IMG/VR virus record: IMGVR_UViG_3300030107_007093
Location: 1 to 42,781 of that record
Source: a virus
DNA: 42,781 nucleotides
Reading direction: 5' to 3' (one strand)
Positions 15,653-24,284 of the stretch are shown one piece after another (within the stretch, counting starts at the first letter, position 1; each line of letters opens with the position of its first letter). The translations under genes were made by a program, and so were the position numbers. The notes below the pieces were generated by a model, which was given only the letters and a program-made list of their open reading frames with translations, ran no database searches and was not told the origin of the DNA.

Positions 15653-17611
15653 ATGGCAATTGCACCAGTCAATAAGTTTATATCAGTTGCTGTTCCTGTA
15701 GCACCAGGAGAACAGAAATTATATGAAGTTCCTACAGGAACTTCTGCACTTGTGTTGTATGCACAGGTTTCTAATGTGGGTATAGGGCAAACGTATCCCC
15801 AGGTTACTTTCATTCAACGAAGAGAGACAAGAAGCACAGGAAATACAAGAGATATAAGAGTTATACAAGATGTTGAAATTCCACCAAATGATGCAGTAAT
15901 TTTAATAGATGGTAGATTAGTATTAGAAAAAACCCCATTAATAATAGATAGTTTATATATTAGTGGTATACAAACTGGAATAACAACAATTACGAATGTA
16001 GATTATAATGAACCTTCAGGAGTGGCAACAGTAACTACCATGACTCCTCATGGATTTAATTCTGGTAGTGAAGTCACCATGGCAGGTATTGCATTTACTT
16101 GCCCTAGTGGAACTGGTATTACTACCACTATATTTCCAGATCCTCAAAAATCTTATGTTGTTGATACGATAGTTGATGAACCTAGTGCTGGTTTGTCTAA
16201 AACCTTTACATCCGTAGTTGGAAGTGCAGTAGGATATAAACACACATATAATCCTGCTATACATGCATTTGTGAGAGCTAGAAAAGATGCAGTTACTTTA
16301 ACAGGAGGATCGAGTTATACTCCTACAGCTGCAGGTTATAATCCTTCTACAGGAATTGTAAGTTTTACTATTCCATGTCATGAAATGTTAGATTCGACTG
16401 CTACTAATCTTAAAGATGTTGGAGCTGGCACTACATATAATGCTAATGTTGGTATATTAACTGTTCATACCACTACGACTCATGGTTATGATAATGGTGA
16501 TTTAATTAGATTTGATGATGATGCACTAACTTTTACATGTGCGATGGATGGTAATACTGCAGAAAAGAAATATCCAAGGGCATCGGATCCAACTAGAGGT
16601 GTGTGGTTACCTATTTCTAATAAAACTGCAAGTACTTTTGAATTGGAGGTAGGAAAAAGTCCTTTTAATTATTTTGATATTCAAGCAGCTAATTATAGCC
16701 CTGCTTCAGGTATTATGACTGCTACCATAGGAACTCACCAGTTAAGAGCAGGAACAAGTATTAAATTGGCAAATAAATCTATTCGATTTAGATGTGCTCA
16801 AGATAATTTTGTAGGTATTCATACATATCCTCGACCTGCAGGTTATGGTGGAGCAAGTTCCAATGATCCTGCATATGATACAGCAGTTAATATTGAATCC
16901 GTTACTGATACAACTATTACATTAGATGTGGGAACATCCAGTTATACAGGTATTCATACCTTTGTTGCTGAAACTCCCATGTCAATTACAAATGCTGAAT
17001 ATAATCCTGTTTCAGGAATTATGACATGCACTGTTGCTGATCATGGTATGGATAATGGAAATGCTGTTAAGATCGCAAATGAATCTCTAACATTTAGTTG
17101 TGGATATTGTGGTAATATAGGAGTGTCTTCACAAAAATCTTATCCTAGAGCTAAGGATTATGCTAGTGAGAGATGGTTACCAATTTTTGATGTAACTTCA
17201 AATACATTTAAAGTTCAAGTTTTAGAAACAATTCCTTCTACTAATACAGATTATCATTATTTTGAATCTGCAACTGCTGAAAATCTTACGAGAGGTGTTG
17301 TGGTCTCTGGAGGTTCTTATGAACATACATGGGTCAGTGCAGTTTCAGGAGGTATGAAACATTCTAATAAGACTATAGATATTGCTCAAGATTCATTAAT
17401 ATTTACATGTAGTTTAGATAATTTTATGACGGAACATAGTTATCCAAGAGCAACTGATCCTGTGATTGCTGTAAGTAGTGGAACTACTGCTATTACGAGA
17501 GCAGATTACAATACTGTAGCTGCATATGTGGGAACAACAAACGCTGGTGGATTGGTCGGACCATTACAGATGGAATTTCTTGCTAGTATTCTAGAGAATA
17601 GTAATGCCTAA
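15653..17611 (+). CDS. Virion structural protein with repeated F-x-C modules, 652 aa
   Basis: The first 110 residues form a beta-rich head ('MAIAPVNKFISVAVPVAPGE', 'RRETRSTGNTRDIRVIQDVE'). The rest holds about five copies of one module with the pattern Y-(N/S)-P-x-S-G-I-x-T-x-T ... H-G-x-x-x-G ... F-x-C-x-x-(D/G)-N ... Y-P-R-A. Copies of the cysteine part read AFTCPSG, TFTCAMDGN, RFRCAQDN, TFSCGYCGN and IFTCSLDN. The conserved cysteine in each copy is unusual for a phage fibre and might bind metal or form disulphides (speculation). It starts two bases after the preceding gene and its last eight bases overlap the next one. Function is otherwise unknown. Confidence 0.75.
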   Translation: MAIAPVNKFISVAVPVAPGEQKLYEVPTGTSALVLYAQVSNVGIGQTYPQVTFIQRRETRSTGNTRDIRVIQDVEIPPNDAVILIDGRLVLEKTPLIIDSLYISGIQTGITTITNVDYNEPSGVATVTTMTPHGFNSGSEVTMAGIAFTCPSGTGITTTIFPDPQKSYVVDTIVDEPSAGLSKTFTSVVGSAVGYKHTYNPAIHAFVRARKDAVTLTGGSSYTPTAAGYNPSTGIVSFTIPCHEMLDSTATNLKDVGAGTTYNANVGILTVHTTTTHGYDNGDLIRFDDDALTFTCAMDGNTAEKKYPRASDPTRGVWLPISNKTASTFELEVGKSPFNYFDIQAANYSPASGIMTATIGTHQLRAGTSIKLANKSIRFRCAQDNFVGIHTYPRPAGYGGASSNDPAYDTAVNIESVTDTTITLDVGTSSYTGIHTFVAETPMSITNAEYNPVSGIMTCTVADHGMDNGNAVKIANESLTFSCGYCGNIGVSSQKSYPRAKDYASERWLPIFDVTSNTFKVQVLETIPSTNTDYHYFESATAENLTRGVVVSGGSYEHTWVSAVSGGMKHSNKTIDIAQDSLIFTCSLDNFMTEHSYPRATDPVIAVSSGTTAITRADYNTVAAYVGTTNAGGLVGPLQMEFLASILENSNA

Positions 17612-20600
17612 GTATCTCAGTGGAAGAGCTAAACTAGTTCCTCAAGACGCATTATCTCCTGATAGGTATCGTTATTTAGCTTTAGATCAAGCAGAACCAA
17701 ATCCAAGTAACCCTAGTACTTTAGGGATTGTCGATGGAGATAATAGTCCTGCTATACCTAGTGGAACACGATATCAACTAGTTACTGTTCATGGAGATAC
17801 TACGGGAAATAGGTATTGGATACCTGTTGGTGGTGGAATTATACCTGGTGCTATTAGTGTATATGACGATGGAGTTCTGGTAGGTACTGCTAATAGTATT
17901 ACACAATTAGATTTTGAAGGGAATGTAGTAACAGCAAGTGCACTTGCTCTTAATCCTAGAGCAACTCTTAATTTTAAACCACCTGGCAATGATTCTAATG
18001 TATTATTTAAAGAGTCTGATGATTTTGCCACATCTTCTAAATTGTTATTTAACAGTGGTGCGGGTATTCTTACCTCTACCAGTTTAAATATAGGTCTGGG
18101 TGGAACTAATTTTAGTGCGGTAGGTGTTGGTTCATCTGGAATGATTGGTATTGGAAGGGAAATACCATCACAAAATGTAGATATTAATGGTAATTTAAGA
18201 ATAACAGGAACTATATTTGATGGTGATAATAATGGAGGAAGCCTTGGTGATTTGTTAGTAAATGCTGGTGGATCTTCATTAGAATGGAAATCACCAGCAA
18301 ATGTGCAAGCAGGTGCAGGAGGAAAGATATCAGAAATCCAATATCATGATGATACTGGATTGGTAGATGGTGCTCCTAATTTTGTATGGGTAGAATCTAC
18401 ACAAAGAGTAGGTATTGGAAGCACACAACCTAACTCTTTATTAGATGTAGTAGGAATAGCTTCTTTTACTAATTTACAAGTAAGTGGGGTCACCACAACT
18501 TATGGAAGGTTAAGTGCTATTGGTTTAGTTACTGCTTATTCTGGGATTAGACTTCCATCTTTAACTGAGAATAGAATTCCTTACGTTGGCACAGGTAAAA
18601 CTTTAGCAGATAGTAGTAATTTACAGTATGATGGAGAATCTGTTTTAACTCTTCTTAATGCTAACATAACAGGTGTTACTACCTTGGGATCTGTTAGAAT
18701 AGAATCCAATACAATTGATACTGATAGTGGTAATTTAATATTAGATTCTGCTTCAGGAACGGTGCAGTCACAGGATATAGTCTTTATTAATAATGATACT
18801 GGTAGTATTAGCACAGATAGTGGTGCTTTACAGGTAAATGGTGGAGTAGGAATAAATGAGAATTTGAATGTCGGGGGTGCAGTTTCATTTGCAGGCCCTG
18901 CAGTAGGAGTAGCAGTTACCTTAGCATCTTCTGGTGGAATCACTACTACTGGTGGTGATTTATATGTTGGTGGAGATTTATTTGTTAAGGATGATCTTTT
19001 CTTAGAGGAAGGGAATTTTCAGAGACTTTTTGTAAATCCTGGTATTGCTACTTTTAAGGGAGATATTCAACTTCATGGAGTTTCGGGTGTAACCTCTGCT
19101 TATTGGGATCAATCTACTAATGCATTTCAGTTTATTGACGATACAAAAGCAATATTTGGTACTGGTGGAGATCTTGAGATATATTATACAGAAGGTGATG
19201 GATCTAATGGAGGTAGTGTATTTAAGCACTCTGGGGATCATGACATGCGATTCCAAGTGCCTTCTGGAAATCATGATATAGTATTTGAAACGACTGATGG
19301 TGATAATTTAGCAGTATATAATGCTAATGCTGGTATAGAACTTCACTGGAGAGGAAATAGTAATCCTGGAAAGAAATTTGAAACTACTGCAAGTGGCGTT
19401 ACGGTTGATGGTGGATTATATGTAAATGCTGGAGTTGGAACATTTGGAGATGATGTAAAGTTTAAAGGTGCAGCGTATGATTTATTATGGGATAAGAGTA
19501 ACAATGCATTAGAATTTGCTGATGAGACCAAAGTTACCTTTGGTAGTAAAACAAACGGCGATTTACAAATATATCATACTAATGATCTTGCGGGTCAAAC
19601 TGATTCTAATGGAACTTCGATTGTTGATGATTATACTACATATATCCACGAGCGTGGAGAGGGAGGTATAGTATTTAAGACTAATGGTAGTGATGGAGAA
19701 GGAGCATATCAATTCTTTGATGATGATTGGAGACCACTATTAAAAATGTATAGTGGTAATAAGGCAAGAACTGCATTATACCATACTGGTATAGAAAGAT
19801 TAATTACTACTGAGCAGGGTATTGAGGTAACGGCTTTAAATGTAACTGGAGTTTCTACATTTCTGGGAGAATTTCATGATAAAGATGGAGATGTAGGAGG
19901 CGATGGTGATTTCTTAACGGCAAATTCATCAGGACTTGCCGTCTGGAGAAGTACAAGTGAATTAACAATAGAAAATGCTAGAAATGTTGGGATTGGATCT
20001 ACTACTGAAACTAAAGTTTATTATCCTACCTTTGTAGAGGAAATTCATCTTCCTACTAATAGAGAAACTGAACCTCTTTTTGTTGATGTAGGATTAACAT
20101 ATTCATATAATGCTACTACAAAGGTTGGTACGGTCGGTATTGGAACTTCTGCACCTAGAGAAGTATTAGATGTTGTAGGAACTACCACTACTGGGCAATT
20201 AATTGTAGCAGGTGTTTCTACTTTTGCAGGTATAACCACAGTAATCGGGAATACTTTATTTACTAAACAATTAAGTGTATCAGGAATCTCTACATTTAAC
20301 AATGATACTTTTGTAGAAGGAACAACTGATACTAATCAGTTAAATGTATCTGGTGTATCAACATTTACTGGAATAGGTACTTTTGTTAGTGATCTTTATG
20401 TTGGTGGTGATTTATATGTGAAGGATGATTTATCTATTGATGAATTGACTACCAAAAATTTATATGTAAGTGGTATTTCTACTTTTGTAGGAGTTAGTAG
20501 TTTTATTGGAATCTCTAGTTTTACAGATGATGTATCTCTTAATAAAGGTCTTAAAGATTACTTAGGTAATTTTGGTGGTGATGGAGATCTTTTAGAATCG

Positions 20601-22133
20601 AGAGGTAATAAAATAAAATGGGTAGAGGCTTCTGATATAACAATTGAAAATGCTAACAAAGTTGGTGTTGGTAGTACTTCTCTGGGAATTAACTTTATAA
20701 CTTCTGTTAATGATGATAATGCACATAATGATAGACAAAACGAATATATTCATTCAAGTACTAATTTTGTTTATGATCCTCGCTATGGTGGTAAAGTCGG
20801 TATTGGAACTACTGCTCCCTCTGATACATTAAGTGTAAGTGGTATATCTTCATTTAATGGTGATGTATATTTAAATGGTATGGATGGTGATGGGGTAGGA
20901 ATTACTTCACTTAGTTGGATACAATCTACAAGTCAATTGAAGTTTGAGGATGATGCAGAAGCAATATTTGGTACTGGAAATGATTTAAGAATTTTTCATC
21001 AAGGTAGTAATAATGATAATTATATACAAGCAGTAAGTGGACATTTATTTCTTCAAGATGATGGTGATATCTATATTAGTAAGAGAGATGGTACTACTAT
21101 AAGTGCTAAATTTGATACTACTGCAGCTGTAGAATTATCATATAATGGAACCACACGTTTGACGACTACTAATGATGGTGTAAAAATTATTGGTGGATTA
21201 CAAGATTATACTAATGATGTAGGAGATAATTACCAAATACTACAATCAACAGGATCACAAATACTTTGGGTTGATCCTGATGCAGTAACAATAGGAGAAG
21301 CAACTCAAATTCGCACTGATCCAGAGACTGCGGATGGTGAGTATTATATAACTTTTGTTGGTTTTGATACTGCTGGAACTTATAAAAGTGTTTACACTGG
21401 TGCTGGAATAACCTTTAATCCAAGTAGTAGTGATCTATATGTTGCTGGTGATTTAAATATTGCTGGAGTCTTAACATATGAAGATGTAACCAATGTTGAT
21501 TCTATTGGAATTGTAACTGCGGGTAAGGGATTAAGAGTAACTACTGGTGGTATTGTCGTAACTGCTGGTGTCTCAACATTCGCTGGTGCTCTTGATATCA
21601 ATAATAATGTAGATGTTAGTGGTCTTTCTACATTTGCTGGAATTACAACTGTAAGTGGAACTACTTTATTTGCAAAGGATGTTAGTATATCTGGAGTTAC
21701 TACTCATAGTGGTAATGTTTTACCTAGTGTAGCTGATCAATATGATTTAGGTTCAACGGCTCAAAGATGGAATAATGTATATGCAAGAAATTTAGGAACA
21801 GGAGGTAACGGGGATCCTACCGAGACTATTGTTACTCGATCTGGAAACTTTAATGGTACTGATCAGGTCATTGATAGTGGTGTAGATTCATCTGTAGAAA
21901 TAATTGAATATACAATCTTCTTCTCATTGAATTCAGATGCGACTACAATTCAATCTGAAAAGGTGTTAATTATGTCGAATGGAACTACACCATATATTCA
22001 AGAGTATGCTCTTATGTACAATAATACAAGAATTGCTAATTTATCTACTGATATTAATGGTGGTAACACTAGATTATTAGGAACAAGTACGGAACAGGTA
22101 AATTATAAATTAGTAAGAAGATCAATGACTTAA
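17604..22133 (+). CDS. Fibre-like virion structural protein, 1509 aa
   Basis: The N-terminus 'MPKYLSGRAKLVPQDALSPD' followed by 'RYRYLALDQAEPNPS' is a conserved virion-attachment head of cyanophage structural proteins. The remainder is a chain of beta repeats: VGIGSTQP-type turns, 'VSGVSTFAGITTV', 'DLYVGGDLYVKDDL' and 'LRIFHQGSNNDNYIQ'. A 'GIELHWRGNSNPGKKFETT' module also occurs in the 1831-aa protein. It ends in a unique domain of about 70 residues ('SSVEIIEYTIFFSLNSDA', 'YALMYNNTRIANLST') with no S74 chaperone or collar domain. It overlaps the previous gene by eight bases, starting inside it. A long fibre or whisker role is inferred from repeats and neighbours. Confidence 0.75.
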   Translation: MPKYLSGRAKLVPQDALSPDRYRYLALDQAEPNPSNPSTLGIVDGDNSPAIPSGTRYQLVTVHGDTTGNRYWIPVGGGIIPGAISVYDDGVLVGTANSITQLDFEGNVVTASALALNPRATLNFKPPGNDSNVLFKESDDFATSSKLLFNSGAGILTSTSLNIGLGGTNFSAVGVGSSGMIGIGREIPSQNVDINGNLRITGTIFDGDNNGGSLGDLLVNAGGSSLEWKSPANVQAGAGGKISEIQYHDDTGLVDGAPNFVWVESTQRVGIGSTQPNSLLDVVGIASFTNLQVSGVTTTYGRLSAIGLVTAYSGIRLPSLTENRIPYVGTGKTLADSSNLQYDGESVLTLLNANITGVTTLGSVRIESNTIDTDSGNLILDSASGTVQSQDIVFINNDTGSISTDSGALQVNGGVGINENLNVGGAVSFAGPAVGVAVTLASSGGITTTGGDLYVGGDLFVKDDLFLEEGNFQRLFVNPGIATFKGDIQLHGVSGVTSAYWDQSTNAFQFIDDTKAIFGTGGDLEIYYTEGDGSNGGSVFKHSGDHDMRFQVPSGNHDIVFETTDGDNLAVYNANAGIELHWRGNSNPGKKFETTASGVTVDGGLYVNAGVGTFGDDVKFKGAAYDLLWDKSNNALEFADETKVTFGSKTNGDLQIYHTNDLAGQTDSNGTSIVDDYTTYIHERGEGGIVFKTNGSDGEGAYQFFDDDWRPLLKMYSGNKARTALYHTGIERLITTEQGIEVTALNVTGVSTFLGEFHDKDGDVGGDGDFLTANSSGLAVWRSTSELTIENARNVGIGSTTETKVYYPTFVEEIHLPTNRETEPLFVDVGLTYSYNATTKVGTVGIGTSAPREVLDVVGTTTTGQLIVAGVSTFAGITTVIGNTLFTKQLSVSGISTFNNDTFVEGTTDTNQLNVSGVSTFTGIGTFVSDLYVGGDLYVKDDLSIDELTTKNLYVSGISTFVGVSSFIGISSFTDDVSLNKGLKDYLGNFGGDGDLLESRGNKIKWVEASDITIENANKVGVGSTSLGINFITSVNDDNAHNDRQNEYIHSSTNFVYDPRYGGKVGIGTTAPSDTLSVSGISSFNGDVYLNGMDGDGVGITSLSWIQSTSQLKFEDDAEAIFGTGNDLRIFHQGSNNDNYIQAVSGHLFLQDDGDIYISKRDGTTISAKFDTTAAVELSYNGTTRLTTTNDGVKIIGGLQDYTNDVGDNYQILQSTGSQILWVDPDAVTIGEATQIRTDPETADGEYYITFVGFDTAGTYKSVYTGAGITFNPSSSDLYVAGDLNIAGVLTYEDVTNVDSIGIVTAGKGLRVTTGGIVVTAGVSTFAGALDINNNVDVSGLSTFAGITTVSGTTLFAKDVSISGVTTHSGNVLPSVADQYDLGSTAQRWNNVYARNLGTGGNGDPTETIVTRSGNFNGTDQVIDSGVDSSVEIIEYTIFFSLNSDATTIQSEKVLIMSNGTTPYIQEYALMYNNTRIANLSTDINGGNTRLLGTSTEQVNYKLVRRSMT

Positions 22134-22161
22134 TGTTATGATTAAAAAACTTATATAACTC

Positions 22162-22169
22162 AATAAATA
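22162..22169 (+). promoter_or_regulatory. Late-type promoter before the tail collar gene
   Basis: AATAAATA lies 14 bases before the ATG at 22184 in an A/T-rich 50-base gap. The surroundings are so A-rich that the match is weaker evidence than the others. Confidence 0.35.
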
Positions 22170-22183
22170 ATAAAAAAAAGTAA

Positions 22184-23647
22184 ATGACCAATAAACCTTT
22201 CGGTGTAGAAGAATTACGTATAGTTGGATCTGCTGGAACTGGTCTTATAGAGAGTGTAGCTGATTTACATATCCGAGTAGGTGGTGGATGTACTGTAGGT
22301 ATTGGAACAAGTAATTTAAATATTCAAGATGGAACAGCAGACGTTAATAATGATTCTGTTTTAAATGCTGGTATCGTAACTGCAAACTCATATTATGGTA
22401 ATTTTAAAGGAACTATTGATCCTGTAACTTCTACAGTTAGTATTGGTACTAATATTGGTGATGTTTTCAGTGTTTCTAGTAATACAATTTCTGGTGATGA
22501 TCCTGGTGCAGATAGAATTATATTTTGGGATCATGGGGAGGCTGAATTAACTCATTTAAGTCTAGGAACAGGATTAGAAATAGATGGGACTCAACTTTCT
22601 GCCAATAGTGATGCTGGTAAGACTTATACTTTAGCGGCTTTAGATTCACATCCAAATACTACGTTGAGGTTGAGTGACACAGTTACGGATGATGATGTTC
22701 TCATAACAGCAGGAACTAATGTTAGTTTTGCTGATACAACTGCATCTGGATTCACTATTAATGTTGCTACTGGTGCTGGTAAAACTTATACTTTAGAAGC
22801 TGTAGATGCAGCTCCTAATGCTACATTGAGATTGAGTGACACAATTGTGGATGATGACGTAACAATAACAGCAGGAACTAATGTTAGTTTTGCCGCTACT
22901 AGTGCTTCTGGATTTACTATTAATGTTGCTACTGGTGCTGGTATTACATTTAGTGCAATAGATGTAAAACAATATACTGATGTTCCATCTCCAAGAACTG
23001 AAAGATCATGCACCAATCCAATTGTAGTTAATGTTGATAGTGATACTGCCACTATTGGAATTGGCTCTACTAGTAATGCTTATGGTAATAAATTTATTCA
23101 GGAAGATGATCCTACAACTACTGATGGTGGTAGTTGGGATGTATGTGATGGTGATGTCTGGTATGATACTAGTGATTCTTCTGCTGGTACTGGTGGAACC
23201 ATACCAGTTGGTGGTATTATAATGTTTTCTGGAACTGAGACTGAACTTAATGCATTAACAAATTGGAATCTATGTGATGGTACTAATGGAACACCTAATT
23301 TAGCAGATAAGTTTGTTATTTGTGGTAATAACTGGGAGAATCATGATGGTACTGATAAGTGGGTAACAAGAGTTGAAACGGGTAGTGCACCAGGAACTGA
23401 AACGGGTGGTAGTAAAAATGCTGTACTGGCCTCTCACACTCATACTTATAGTCGTCGTCCTCAAGTTACTAAGAAAACATATGGTGATTCGGATCATGCC
23501 AGACCTTCAGATAGTGAACAAGATGCTACTACCACTAATACAGGTATTGATAATACTGGATCTGTAGTAACAGATGGCAGTGTTTCAGTAACAAATGCGA
23601 ACCTACCACCATACTTTGCCTTGGCATATATTATGAGAATCTCATGA
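22184..23647 (+). CDS. Short tail fibre-like protein with C-terminal tail collar domain
   Basis: This 487-aa protein starts with 'MTNKPFGVEELRIVGSAGTG' and 'LHIRVGGGCTVGIGTSNLNI'. It then has an 'AGIVTANSYYGNFKG' module and two exact-length 54-residue tandem repeats (residues about 144-251). From about residue 338 a phage tail-collar domain follows: 'VGGIIMFSGTETELNALTNW', LCDGTNGTPNLADKFVICG, a HTH metal-binding-like motif in LASHTHTYS, and the terminal 'NLPPYFALAYIMRIS'. Collar domains occur in T4 gp12-type short fibres and similar receptor-binding trimers, so host attachment is the likely role. Its stop overlaps the end of the convergent oxygenase gene. Confidence 0.78.
   Translation: MTNKPFGVEELRIVGSAGTGLIESVADLHIRVGGGCTVGIGTSNLNIQDGTADVNNDSVLNAGIVTANSYYGNFKGTIDPVTSTVSIGTNIGDVFSVSSNTISGDDPGADRIIFWDHGEAELTHLSLGTGLEIDGTQLSANSDAGKTYTLAALDSHPNTTLRLSDTVTDDDVLITAGTNVSFADTTASGFTINVATGAGKTYTLEAVDAAPNATLRLSDTIVDDDVTITAGTNVSFAATSASGFTINVATGAGITFSAIDVKQYTDVPSPRTERSCTNPIVVNVDSDTATIGIGSTSNAYGNKFIQEDDPTTTDGGSWDVCDGDVWYDTSDSSAGTGGTIPVGGIIMFSGTETELNALTNWNLCDGTNGTPNLADKFVICGNNWENHDGTDKWVTRVETGSAPGTETGGSKNAVLASHTHTYSRRPQVTKKTYGDSDHARPSDSEQDATTTNTGIDNTGSVVTDGSVSVTNANLPPYFALAYIMRIS
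22613..22936 (+). repeat. Two 162-bp tandem repeats in the tail collar gene
   Basis: Unit 1 spans 22613-22774, unit 2 spans 22775-22936, and a third copy starts at 22937 but diverges after GCTGGTATTACATT. Both units encode (K)TYTL...TLRLSDT...DDDV.ITAGTNVSFA...SGFTINVATGAG. The exact 54-codon period keeps the frame, so repeat number could change without breaking the protein. Confidence 0.8.
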
Positions 23648-24226
23648 TTTTTGTTCGTAGGTAGAAATAAATGATGTTATGATATATTTGTTACTATTCT
23701 TTGGAGAAATTCCTCTATGTGGGTAGGTCCATGAAGCAGGAAACAATATTAATTTACCAGCTTCTGGTTTTATTTTTTTACCACTAAATTTAAATTCAGT
23801 CTCTCCATCTTCGGTAACATCATTAAGATACCATATGAAGGCAATTTGTCTTACCCATCCGTTATCTACATGACTATCAACATGCCACTTAAAGTAATCT
23901 CCTGGTTCGTATTTTTTTACGGTATATCCATTATCCTTTAATTCATCACTCCAAAGAGATATAGTACTTTCTTTTTCTATCTTAGTAGCATATACTTCTA
24001 ATGCATCATTTGCAGATTTGAATAAAATTTCATCAAGGTCTTTCCATTCCTTTAGTGCAGTAATTGTAAGATCTAAAGATTTCTTTAATTCAGTTTGTAC
24101 TTTTCCTGAAGTTGTTATTCCTTCCCCCTTTCTATCATCCTTCTCAAATCTATTGATAATCTCTTCACATACATCTTTAGTAAGAGAATTTGGATCTATA
24201 TAGATTAAATCATTAAAAGTATTCAT
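23642..24226 (-). CDS. 2-oxoglutarate/Fe(II)-dependent oxygenase (prolyl 4-hydroxylase-like)
   Basis: This 194-aa protein has the jelly-roll dioxygenase signature. The metal ligands are His115 and Asp117 in 'YFKWHVDSHV', and His170 in 'SWTYPHRGISP'. Lys180 in NKYIITSF is placed to bind 2-oxoglutarate. 'AGKLILFPASWTYPHRG' is typical of the phage and cyanobacterial family. The substrate is unknown; hydroxylation of a virion or host protein is possible. It is the only leftward gene in the fibre block. Its 3' end overlaps the stop of the collar gene by six bases, and a sigma70-like -10 lies 25 bases before its ATG, so it is probably transcribed at a different time from its neighbours. Confidence 0.85.
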   Translation of the reverse strand: MNTFNDLIYIDPNSLTKDVCEEIINRFEKDDRKGEGITTSGKVQTELKKSLDLTITALKEWKDLDEILFKSANDALEVYATKIEKESTISLWSDELKDNGYTVKKYEPGDYFKWHVDSHVDNGWVRQIAFIWYLNDVTEDGETEFKFSGKKIKPEAGKLILFPASWTYPHRGISPKNSNKYIITSFISTYEQKS

Positions 24227-24250
24227 TGAAAACTATACATTATATTATGT

Positions 24251-24256
24251 ATTATA
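24251..24256 (-). promoter_or_regulatory. Sigma70-like -10 for the minus-strand oxygenase
   Basis: On the minus strand the context is TTTATGCTATAATACATAAT, with TATAAT at plus positions 24251-24256. The 14-base TTTATGCTATAATA is identical to that at the helicase promoter (around 37862-37875). No good -35 was seen at 16-18 bases (GAAGAT), so recognition may rely on the TG(N)TATAAT-like context. Confidence 0.5.
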
Positions 24257-24257
24257 G

Positions 24258-24265
24258 CATAAATA
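24258..24265 (+). promoter_or_regulatory. Late-type promoter for the 979-aa fibre gene
   Basis: CATAAATA, followed by TC, lies 19 bases before the ATG at 24285. It sits back to back with the -10 element of the divergent oxygenase gene, so early-type and late-type promoters share this 58-base gap. Confidence 0.5.
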
Positions 24266-24284
24266 TCTAAAAGATCTTCTAATT

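Noticed and set aside
12400-22100. Regularly spaced short repeats that could suggest a CRISPR array or repeat locus
   Set aside because: The repeats are coding, in frame (VGIGST, VSGVSTF turns), imperfect and not separated by unique equal-length spacers.
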